NCBI GenBank assembly: GCA_964570325.1
Contig: CAZMXS010000117.1
Span: 1-5,003 of the forward strand
Source: CAZMXS01 sp964570325
GTDB taxonomy: Bacteria; Verrucomicrobiota; Kiritimatiellia; CAIQIC01; CAZMXS01
DNA length: 5,003 nucleotides
Direction: 5' to 3'
Position numbers and translations under genes: made by a program. The notes under the pieces were generated by a model that ran no database searches, was not told the origin of the DNA, and saw only the letters and a program-made list of their open reading frames with translations. The first letter of the stretch is position 1, and every line of letters starts with the position of its first letter. This document shows, piece after piece, positions 1 to 5,003 of this stretch.

Positions 1-131
1 CTATGCAAAACGATTGAATAATATGTATGATGTCTAGACGTGACCCTTATGCCTTAGTGTCCCTTGCCCTTAGGACTATGCAAAACGATTGGGTAAAATG
101 TATGATGTCTAGACGTGACCCTTATGCCTTA
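1..131. repeat. Two 56-bp direct repeats with 75-bp period
   Basis: Copy 1 lies at 1-56 and copy 2 at 76-131. They match at 53 of 56 positions, differing only at 17/92, 18/93 and 22/97. A 19-bp spacer (57-75) separates them. Each copy starts CTATGCAAAACGATTG and ends GACCCTTATGCCTTA, with a GTCTAGAC palindrome in the middle (32-39 and 107-114). The repeat end has its own internal echo: CCCTTATGCCTTA at 44-56 is followed by CCCTTGCCCTTA at 61-72. Copy 1 begins at the window edge, so it may extend further left and the array may have more copies. Function is unknown. It could be an intergenic tandem repeat, the decayed edge of a mobile element, or part of a repeat-containing reading frame. Confidence 0.9.
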
Positions 132-496
132 TGCCCTCGGATTCTAACCACGCTACGTTCTTTGGCGCGGTTCATGGCCCGGCAGGGCTTCCATCAGCCG
201 CGGTCCGAACATCAGCGGACCACGCCGGCCCTTAATCGCTTCTGTCAGGCACATCGGACGCGGGCGCTGCGTTGGTTGCTGACCTGATGGATGCGGCCAG
301 ACGGACCCGCCGGCCCGTCCCGGCCTGAACTTTGCTCAAAAACAGCCACGCTCGACTCCCGGCGCGCATCCACTCCGTTTGACGCGTCAACCTCGCTCCT
401 TTTCAGCCGCCACCTACCTTCCGGAAAGCCGCTGCGATTCTCCGATCTCTTCCGTGACGCAGCCTTGATCAGCCTTTGGTTCGTTTTGCTAAGTTA
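132..496. other. Stretch with no supportable gene
   Basis: No convincing gene is visible on either strand. A frame opening in the repeats (27-287, 86 codons) and one at 291-500 are open, but neither has a recognisable domain or a clear ribosome binding site, and open frames are common in DNA this GC-rich. The only local structure noted is a perfect 6-bp inverted repeat, GGTCCG at 202-207 and CGGACC at 216-221, with an 8-nt loop. The stretch could be untranscribed spacer or the remains of a decayed gene. Confidence 0.5.
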
Positions 497-524
497 TTGA
501 CATACCGACATAACCGCATACTAT
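497..524 (+). promoter_or_regulatory. Sigma70-type promoter for the exported-protein gene
   Basis: A perfect -35 hexamer TTGACA (497-502) is followed after 16 bp by TACTAT (519-524), which matches 4 of 6 positions of the TATAAT consensus. It sits in a locally AT-rich dip in otherwise GC-rich DNA. Transcription would start near 531, giving a leader of about 78 nt before the ATG at 609. The leader contains a possible small hairpin (CCATCC at 540-545 with GGATGG at 563-568). The call comes from consensus matching only. Confidence 0.6.
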
Positions 525-608
525 TCCCGCCGTGCCGGGCCATCCGATCCCGCCGGACGGCAGGATGGAATGTGTTTGCCCGGCGCATAACCACGGCGGG
601 AGGATTCG

Positions 609-1106
609 ATGCGGCGATTCATGCGGGCGACTTTGCTGGGCGTGGGCTTCATGGTGTTGGGCCTGATGGTGATCACCACGGCAAGGGCAGCGGAATGGGA
701 AACCTACACGTCATCCAAGTACGACGTGAAATTCCAATTGCCAAGCGACTGGAAAGTGGAAGAGAAGAGCGACGTCAAGGGGCGGGTCTGGTCCGGTATC
801 AGCCCGGACAATTCGATGGGCATGATGCTGACGGTCTTTGAAAACGAAACGCATTCAGCCCGCGAACTCTTTGACGCTTTCCTGCCGAGCGTGGAGGGGA
901 TGGAACTGGACGAGGAGTCGGTGGAAGAAGAGGAAGACTCGGTTGTGGGCGTGTGCAAAGACGAAGATACCGTGGCCATTGTGGTCGCCGCCGCAGAGCA
1001 GGATCTCCGCTACGTCCTGATGCTGACGTCGAACCTGGACCAGTTTGAGGCCAACAAGCCGACTTTCGACCAGATTCTGGAATCCATCGGCAGCCTGGAG
1101 GATTAA
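609..1106 (+). CDS. Small exported protein, possibly PsbP/DUF1795-like
   Basis: This 165-residue protein has a clear signal peptide: basic start (MRRFMR), hydrophobic core at about residues 7-24, and an Ala-rich cleavage region ending ARA-A near residues 25-28. There is no lipobox Cys, so a soluble periplasmic or secreted protein is expected. The start is set by GGGAGG at 598-603, 5 nt before the ATG; the in-frame Met5 lacks such a site. The mature part opens with a segment like YTSSKYDVKFQLPSDWKVEE (residues 33-52). That resembles the first strands of PsbP/DUF1795-type domains, where a short ligand-like fold begins with a 'Y..P..W' pattern. This resemblance is my recognition and is not proven. 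A strongly acidic run (residues 101-110, EESVEEEED) and a single Cys116 lie in the middle. The C-terminal segment (FDQILESIGSLED) fits the last helix of such domains. The gene appears monocistronic, with its own promoter and a strong terminator. It converges on the V-ATPase operon and nothing links their functions. Confidence 0.85.
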   Translation: MRRFMRATLLGVGFMVLGLMVITTARAAEWETYTSSKYDVKFQLPSDWKVEEKSDVKGRVWSGISPDNSMGMMLTVFENETHSARELFDAFLPSVEGMELDEESVEEEEDSVVGVCKDEDTVAIVVAAAEQDLRYVLMLTSNLDQFEANKPTFDQILESIGSLED

Positions 1107-1151
1107 ACCCGCCGCGGAACAAGGCCACACGACAAATTGCGTTGGAAAAGC

Positions 1152-1183
1152 ACGAGCGGATGAGGCGCGCCTCATCCGCTCGT
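1152..1183. terminator. Perfect 32-bp palindrome, bidirectional terminator
   Basis: The two 16-nt halves (from ACGAGCGGATGAGGCG at 1152) are exact reverse complements, centred between 1167 and 1168. A hairpin would have a stem of about 14 bp and a 4-nt GCGC loop. On the plus strand the stem is followed directly by a T-rich tail (TTTATTT, counting the last paired T, 1183-1189). On the minus strand the hairpin is followed by GCTTTT (from AAAA at 1146-1149). It lies 46 nt after the stop at 1106 and about 76 nt beyond the K stop on the other strand, so it can end transcription of both converging units. Confidence 0.85.
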
Positions 1184-1220
1184 TTATTTGTGGCCAAGCA
1201 CGCGGGGCCCAGATTCCCCC

Positions 1221-1239
1221 AAAAAAGGCCGCTTGGGCC
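1221..1239 (-). terminator. Possible weak terminator after subunit K
   Basis: Read on the minus strand, GGCC (1236-1239), a 5-nt loop and GGCC (1227-1230) form a short all-GC stem followed at once by six T (1221-1226). It starts about 20 nt past the K stop codon. Four base pairs is short for an intrinsic terminator, so the larger palindrome further on is probably the main stop. This one may trim or attenuate. Confidence 0.3.
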
Positions 1240-1258
1240 GACCACCCCCGCGACCCGC

Positions 1259-1735
1259 TCAACCCGCCGCGGCGACGGCTTTGAACACCGCGCCAACGAA
1301 CACCAGGATGAACAGGGCAATCGTCTCAATGATGCCCAGCACCATCAGGTAATTGCCGAAGCCCTTGCCGGTCTCCGCCTGCGCATCGGCCGCCGCCGCA
1401 CCGGCAACCCCCTGCCACCAGGCTGAAGCGCCGATCGCCAGGCCGCCGAAGATGCCGGCGCCGAGCATCGCGCCCCAGTTAGTGAAGCTCGCCGCGTTGC
1501 AGAGGTTCACCATCTGGTTCATCAGGATCATCCCATAAATCGTCTGCGACATCGGCGCGCCGACGAACACGAACAGGATAAACGGCGCCGCCTTGTTCTG
1601 CGCGTAGCATTTCTTCCACGCGCCGATCGAAGCCGGTCCGGAAGCGCCGACGCCTAACGCCGAGCCCACCGCGCCCAAGCCGAACGCGGCCGCCGCGCCC
1701 ATCTTGCCCAGGGTTGCCATTACTGCTGGATCCAT
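1259..1735 (-). CDS. atpK: V-type ATPase subunit K (proteolipid, rotor ring)
   Basis: This 158-residue membrane protein forms the ion-carrying ring of Vo. It shows the duplicated hairpin of V-type proteolipids: Gly/Ala-rich helices at about residues 10-38, 51-76, 87-116 and 128-155, giving four membrane segments. The conserved carboxylate is Glu137 in helix 4 (GIIETIAL). The equivalent place in helix 2 carries Gln64 (PMSQTIYG), so there is one acidic site per subunit. Aligned by eye with E. hirae NtpK, Ser63, Gln64, Tyr67, Gln108 and Glu137 take the places of the Na+ ligands Thr64, Gln65, Tyr68, Gln110 and Glu139, while Ala60 replaces Leu61. The start is fixed by AAAGGAG (1743-1749), 7 nt upstream. 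The gene follows I by 16 nt and is the last gene of the operon. The strong ribosome binding site fits the high copy number of K in the ring. Confidence 0.95.
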   Translation of the reverse strand: MDPAVMATLGKMGAAAAFGLGAVGSALGVGASGPASIGAWKKCYAQNKAAPFILFVFVGAPMSQTIYGMILMNQMVNLCNAASFTNWGAMLGAGIFGGLAIGASAWWQGVAGAAAADAQAETGKGFGNYLMVLGIIETIALFILVFVGAVFKAVAAAG

Positions 1736-1742
1736 GTTTCAG

Positions 1743-1749
1743 CTCCTTT
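1743..1749 (-). promoter_or_regulatory. Strong ribosome binding site of subunit K
   Basis: AAAGGAG on the minus strand lies 7 nt before the ATG at 1735, inside the 16-nt gap after subunit I. It is the best Shine-Dalgarno match in the operon section seen here, and it decides for the first Met over Met6. Confidence 0.75.
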
Positions 1750-1751
1750 CG

Positions 1752-3581
1752 TTATTCCTTCGATTGAACGGCCGGGCCGGCCTTCGCCGTCCGCCGGAAC
1801 GGCTCGTACTGGACACCGGTCCACTGCATTCCAATATGGCTCGAGAACTCCAAGGTGTTCAGCCGCACGCCATGCACCATCACGCCCATGATTGAAAGCA
1901 CAATATTGAGCGCATGCGCCAGGAACAGAAAGACCGCGGCGAACAGCCCGCTGAGCCAGTGGCCCAGCATCGGACTTAACATCTCATTGAAGCTGCTGGC
2001 CACGGCATACGAAGCCGTGCCGACCGCGAACAGACGGATGTACGAGACCACGTCAACGAAATTGCTGACCAGGTTAAGCGGCAGCATCGCGTGATTGAAC
2101 CATTCCGCCTTCAGGTTCTTGAGCGGGGTCATGAACAGCACGATCAGCACCACCCCCAACCCGAACACCGGCCCCATGAATTTGGGGAACGGATTGCCCA
2201 GCAGCGAGATTTCCGCCACGTGTCCCTGCAAGGGGAACCGGTTCAGCACCATGGAACAGGCAAAGAAGAACATGGTCCAGGTCGTGCACAGCCAGCCGAA
2301 CTGAGCCAGCGCCTGAAGACTCTTGCGCATCCGCACAATATTCCAGATGTGCGCCACGGAAAGCTGAGTGACGCCGATGGCAAAGCACAGGAATTTGACG
2401 TTGTCCGGATTCGTCAGCCATGTCACCAATGGCGGCAGGAGCGTCGGCTTGGCCGGATCGCCCGCGCTGCCGATGCCGAAATAATTGCCGGTCAACACGC
2501 CCCAGATAATCGTGCAAATGCTCATGACATTGAGGAATTGAAAGATCTCGCGCGGCGCCTGCGGATATTTCTTGCGCCCCCAAAGACTGAACGCCAGGAA
2601 CAAGACACCGTAGCCGGCGTCGCCGACCAGCATGGCGAAGAAGAGGCTGAAGAAAAACAGGATTGGCACGCTCAAATCCACTTCGTTGTAACCGGGGACG
2701 ATGCCGATGAATTCCAGCAGCGGCTTGATCGGATCCACCCACTTCGCGTTGCGCAGGCAGGTCGGCACGGTGTCTGTCGCCTCCGGCTCCTGCACCATCA
2801 GGCCCCAACCGTTCCGCGCAGCCGCCTGCCGGACCGCGGCCACGGCATCCACCGGACAAAAGCCCTGCAAATACACGACGGACGCCGCCGCGCCCATGCC
2901 GGCGCGCGCCTCCAAGAAACGCACCTGTTCCTGCGCCTCGTCCACCATGCCGGATACCACGCCATAATCGCCGGCATGCGCCGTCAATTGCTCATCCACC
3001 TGGCGCAGGCCGGCCTCCGCCGCCTCAATCCGGCGCGCGATCTCCGCCGTGGCGATCTCCGGCAGGCGGACCTCCTGGGCCTCCACCTTGAAATCGCCGC
3101 GGCCGGCCACCACAAAAAACACGCCGCTCTTGTCGCGGAACAACTCGGTCAACACGGTTCCTTCGGGCGCGGCGACGGCCTGCCTCGGGCCGGCCTGGTA
3201 CAACCGCACGTGAATTCCCCGCTCCGCGAGCTTGCGAATCGCCGCCGGATCGAAATCGCCGAACGGCGCCAGCCGCTGCCGCTCGTGGCGCAGCAGTTCA
3301 AGCTTTTCCTCCAAATCCTTGCGTTGCTGAATCAACCGCCAGACATCCTCCACGACCTGCGCCCCCGCTTGACCGGTCGCCTTCACCTGCTTGTTCTTAG
3401 GCAGAACTTCCAGCGCGCGCCGCAGGTGCGTCAGCCGCGCCCGCGCCTGGTCAAGATCTTCGCCCTCCGGACGCTTGATATGCACCAAGTGCAGCACGCC
3501 GAGATCCCGCAGCGCCTCCAGCGACCGCTCGCGGTCGCCCGCCAGACAGAGCACGGTCAGTTTCTGCATCGGAACAATCAT
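1752..3581 (-). CDS. atpI: V-type ATPase subunit I (a-subunit homologue)
   Basis: This 609-residue protein is within the usual range for the bacterial form. It is the stator subunit that provides the ion half-channels next to the K ring and anchors the peripheral stalk. The N-terminal half (about 1-295) is cytosolic, with alpha/beta parts and coiled-coil stretches (roughly 41-60, 74-104, 176-200). The C-terminal half has about seven or eight membrane segments, beginning at about residue 303 (VPILFFFSLFFAMLVGDAGYG). Family landmarks are GDAGYG (320-325), WGVLTGNYFG (360-369) and SYIRLFAVG (513-521). Arg516 in the last is the expected essential arginine facing the K-ring carboxylate. HGVRLNTLEF (570-579) is also typical. 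The start at 3581 is backed by AAAGGTG (3587-3593), 5 nt upstream. It overlaps the stop of the preceding small frame as ATGA, which suggests translational coupling. The second Met (residue 5) is a weaker alternative. Confidence 0.96.
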   Translation of the reverse strand: MIVPMQKLTVLCLAGDRERSLEALRDLGVLHLVHIKRPEGEDLDQARARLTHLRRALEVLPKNKQVKATGQAGAQVVEDVWRLIQQRKDLEEKLELLRHERQRLAPFGDFDPAAIRKLAERGIHVRLYQAGPRQAVAAPEGTVLTELFRDKSGVFFVVAGRGDFKVEAQEVRLPEIATAEIARRIEAAEAGLRQVDEQLTAHAGDYGVVSGMVDEAQEQVRFLEARAGMGAAASVVYLQGFCPVDAVAAVRQAAARNGWGLMVQEPEATDTVPTCLRNAKWVDPIKPLLEFIGIVPGYNEVDLSVPILFFFSLFFAMLVGDAGYGVLFLAFSLWGRKKYPQAPREIFQFLNVMSICTIIWGVLTGNYFGIGSAGDPAKPTLLPPLVTWLTNPDNVKFLCFAIGVTQLSVAHIWNIVRMRKSLQALAQFGWLCTTWTMFFFACSMVLNRFPLQGHVAEISLLGNPFPKFMGPVFGLGVVLIVLFMTPLKNLKAEWFNHAMLPLNLVSNFVDVVSYIRLFAVGTASYAVASSFNEMLSPMLGHWLSGLFAAVFLFLAHALNIVLSIMGVMVHGVRLNTLEFSSHIGMQWTGVQYEPFRRTAKAGPAVQSKE

Positions 3582-3748
3582 GCGGTCACCTTTGGCTTGC
3601 GCGCGCGCCTACGGATCCCCGCGCAGGGCCGGCGCATGCTCGTCGCGTGCGGCACACCGCCCATGTTCTCCCCGACCTCGACCTCCGGGAGCCGGCCGGA
3701 CTCCGCCCCGTTGCGCAACGGCCTGAACGCTTTCACCGGCACGGCCAT
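3578..3748 (-). CDS. Unrecognised 56-residue basic peptide between D and I
   Basis: This open frame exactly fills the gap between subunits D and I. Its ATG (3748-3746) comes 1 nt after the D stop, and its TGA (3580-3578) overlaps the ATG of I as ATGA. GGGGGTG (3756-3762), inside the last codons of D, lies 7 nt upstream as a plausible ribosome binding site. Counting codons by hand, 50 of 55 after the start end in G or C, against about 69% GC at first and 60% at second positions, which is the pattern of translated GC-rich DNA. The peptide starts MAVPVKAFRPLRNG. It has four Glu in residues 16-27 and a basic tail (RRPCAGIRRRARKPK, 39-53), for a net charge of about +8. No membrane segment or known domain is visible. 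It could be a small accessory or assembly factor of the ATPase, a leader frame that couples D and I translation, or a chance frame. I do not recognise it. Confidence 0.5.
   Translation of the reverse strand: MAVPVKAFRPLRNGAESGRLPEVEVGENMGGVPHATSMRRPCAGIRRRARKPKVTA
3587..3593 (-). promoter_or_regulatory. Ribosome binding site of subunit I
   Basis: AAAGGTG on the minus strand lies 5 nt before the ATG at 3581. It falls within the last codons of the small upstream frame, so ribosomes finishing that frame would stop right on this initiation site. Confidence 0.6.
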
Positions 3749-3749
3749 G

Positions 3750-4355
3750 TTATGTCACCCCCGCCTTCTCCAGCGCCTTCCCCTTGGCAATCTTGGCGCG
3801 GGCGACGCCCGCGGTGTCCATGTCGCCAAGGAAAATCCGGATCACACGGATGTTCTCCTGGCATTCGGGAATCTTAACCTTCTCGAACAGGTTCACGCGC
3901 TGGCTGGTCGTGCGCAGTTCATCGGCCAGCAAACGGTGTTGCTCGGCGAGAATTTCGCCCTCGACGCGCAGACGGATCAACCGTTCCAGCATCTTCAAAC
4001 CATCATCCACCCACGGCGGCGTCGCAAACAGGTCCGGCGTCGCGCGCCGAAAAACGATCTCTTGCAACACCGGAATGTTGACGCCGGCGATGTTGCCGAC
4101 CTGGGTCCGGATCGTTTCGACGCGCAGGCAGGCGTCAAAGTCAAACGGCTCGGCAAACAGCCGGACCCACGCGGCCAGCTCCGCGCGCGCCTGCCGCTCC
4201 TCGGCGGCCTTGGCCTCAATCTTCGCTTCCAGTTGGCGGACTTCCAACTGCAACTGCTGCTTTTTCAAAAGCAGCGTGGGCAGGTAGCGGCGGTAGCGGC
4301 GCAGCGCGTCCCGCTGCGCCTTCAGCTCATTCTTGGTGTTCTTGATCTTGGCCAT
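3750..4355 (-). CDS. atpD: V-type ATPase subunit D (central rotor shaft)
   Basis: This 201-residue protein has the size normal for the family. It is the long antiparallel coiled coil that turns inside the A3B3 head and links to the membrane ring. The N-terminus (MAKIKNTKNELKAQRDAL) and the next segment, with its LPTLLLKKQQLQLEV stretch at 25-39, are typical of D subunits. So is the C-terminal block TSQRVNLFEKVKIP (150-163), which runs on into NIRVIRIFLGDMDTAGVARAKIAK (168-191). Heptad-like helices at about 1-65 and 115-190 form the two strands of the shaft. A globular middle (about 66-112) lies between them. The gene starts 18 nt after the B stop. No strong Shine-Dalgarno site is seen there (only GAGG, 14 nt upstream), so its translation may rely on coupling to B. 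The next frame follows its stop after 1 nt. Confidence 0.96.
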   Translation of the reverse strand: MAKIKNTKNELKAQRDALRRYRRYLPTLLLKKQQLQLEVRQLEAKIEAKAAEERQARAELAAWVRLFAEPFDFDACLRVETIRTQVGNIAGVNIPVLQEIVFRRATPDLFATPPWVDDGLKMLERLIRLRVEGEILAEQHRLLADELRTTSQRVNLFEKVKIPECQENIRVIRIFLGDMDTAGVARAKIAKGKALEKAGVT

Positions 4356-4373
4356 GGGCGCGGCTTCGCCTCG

Positions 4374-5003
4374 CTATTTTTTCGGCCAGAACTCCTCAAT
4401 CAGTTTGGTCGGCACGCCGGTCTCGGCGGGCTCGAAGCAATCCGCCAGAATTTGCCAGCCGAGGTCAAGCGCCTTCTCCAACGGGATATTCACGCCCAGG
4501 TCCATCAGCTCCTTTTCGAAACGCTCGCCGTATTTCAGCAGCTTGTTGTCCCAGGCGCTCATGCGGAAGCCCATCGAGCGCTTCTCCAACGTCTCCTTGT
4601 AGGCCGCGTAAAGCTGGATCATCGTGTTCATGATCTGCCGGTGATCCTTGCGCGTCTTGCTGTTGACCAGTTGTTTGAGGCGGCTCAACGAGCCGAACGG
4701 TTCGATGCGCCCGTTGCGCAGATAGAACTGGCCCTCGGTGATATAACCCGTGTTGTCGGGCACCGGGTGGGTGACGTCATCGCCCGGCATCGTCGTGGCC
4801 GCGAGAATGGTAATCGAGCCGGCGGTGTCGAAGTCCACGGCCTTCTCGTAGCGCGCCGCGAGCTGGCTGTAGAGATCGCCGGGATAGCCGCGGTTGGACG
4901 GGATCTGCTCCATCGTAATCGCGATCTCCTTCATCGCGTCCGAGAAATTCGTCATGTCCGTCAGCAGCACCAGCACGCGCTTGTTCTGCAGCGCGAACTG
5001 CTC
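4374..5003 (-). CDS. atpB: V-type ATPase subunit B, C-terminal part (partial)
   Basis: The gene runs off the right edge; 209 codons plus the stop are visible, about half of a normal B subunit (roughly 430-460 residues). B alternates with catalytic A in the hexameric head and completes the nucleotide sites at the A/B interfaces. Numbered from the first visible residue, the landmarks are LVLLTDMTNF (11-20), IPSNRGYPGDLYSQLA (34-49), GSITILAATTMPGDDVTHP (62-80), GYITEGQ (86-92) and FGSLSRLKQLV (103-113). Arg108 in SLSRL matches the conserved arginine thought to reach the A-subunit site. The tail (about 120-209), including SMGFRMSAWDNKLLKYGE and the end EFWPKK, is of the kind I know from spirochaete-type B subunits. 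A GTG at 4976 is only an internal codon, since the frame stays open to the window end. Subunit A is expected next, beyond the window. Confidence 0.96.
   Translation of the reverse strand, partial: EQFALQNKRVLVLLTDMTNFSDAMKEIAITMEQIPSNRGYPGDLYSQLAARYEKAVDFDTAGSITILAATTMPGDDVTHPVPDNTGYITEGQFYLRNGRIEPFGSLSRLKQLVNSKTRKDHRQIMNTMIQLYAAYKETLEKRSMGFRMSAWDNKLLKYGERFEKELMDLGVNIPLEKALDLGWQILADCFEPAETGVPTKLIEEFWPKK

Noticed and set aside
1..131. CRISPR array
   Set aside because: Only two copies are visible. The 56-bp repeat is longer than usual and the spacer is just 19 bp with internal similarity to the repeat end.
143..340. Minus-strand peptide frame opposite 27-287 (with MCLTEAIKGRRGP)
   Set aside because: It is bounded by a stop near 345 on the upstream side, leaves only about 34 codons after its first Met, and lacks a ribosome binding site.
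291..500. 69-codon plus-strand frame before the promoter
   Set aside because: It has no convincing ribosome binding site, no conserved-looking segment, and runs into the -35 element of the next gene.
799..1329. Long minus-strand frames (799-1329 and 855-1262) across the exported-protein gene
   Set aside because: They run antisense through a gene with a clear signal peptide and through the terminator palindrome into the K gene end. They have no ribosome binding site and no recognisable domain.
2074..2859. 261-codon minus-strand frame inside subunit I
   Set aside because: It is an out-of-frame shadow of subunit I on the same strand. Its composition is Arg/Gly/Ala-rich low complexity, while the I frame has continuous family motifs here.
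3391..3877. Plus-strand frames at 3391-3726 and 3647-3877 covering the D-I gap
   Set aside because: They are antisense to I, the small frame and D. Their Arg/Ser/Pro-rich products are typical of the reverse of GC-rich coding DNA, and they show no fit to gene boundaries.
3784..4287. 167-codon plus-strand frame opposite subunit D
   Set aside because: It lies wholly antisense to a well conserved D gene and has no domain of its own.

Overview
The window is a GC-rich bacterial segment (about 60% by eye). It is dominated by the 3' half of a V-type (A/V-type) ATPase operon on the minus strand. In transcription order the operon reads: the C-terminal part of subunit B (running in from the right edge), subunit D, a previously uncalled 56-codon open frame, subunit I (the a-subunit homologue) and subunit K (proteolipid). 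The order B-D-I-K, with no C or F gene between, is the layout I associate with the bacterial V-ATPases of spirochaetes and Chlamydiae. The sequences of B and D also read like that type. Together with the GC content this points to a PVC-superphylum (Verrucomicrobia, Lentisphaerae or Kiritimatiellae-like) or spirochaete-related bacterium. The lineage is an inference and cannot be fixed from this window.

Layout from left to right. Positions 1-131 hold two near-identical 56-bp direct repeats 75 bp apart, the first touching the window edge. Positions 132-496 contain no gene I can support. A good sigma70-type promoter (497-524) precedes a plus-strand gene (609-1106) for a small exported protein. 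A perfect 32-bp palindrome (1152-1183) with T-rich flanks on both strands ends that gene and faces the end of the ATPase operon, so it looks like a shared bidirectional terminator. The remaining 3.7 kb is the minus-strand V-ATPase operon.

How the genes work together. B (non-catalytic, in the A3B3 head) and D (central rotor shaft) belong to the V1 part. I (stator, proton or sodium half-channels) and K (the rotor ring) form the membrane Vo part. The ion site that can be read in K (Gln64, Ser63, Tyr67, Gln108, Glu137) resembles that of the Na+-translocating Enterococcus hirae NtpK, so sodium coupling is a reasonable hypothesis.

The most interesting item is the small open frame between D and I. 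It starts 1 nt after the D stop, has a plausible ribosome binding site, keeps a strong third-position GC bias (50 of 55 codons), and ends in an ATGA overlap with the start of I. It encodes a basic 56-residue peptide that I do not recognise.
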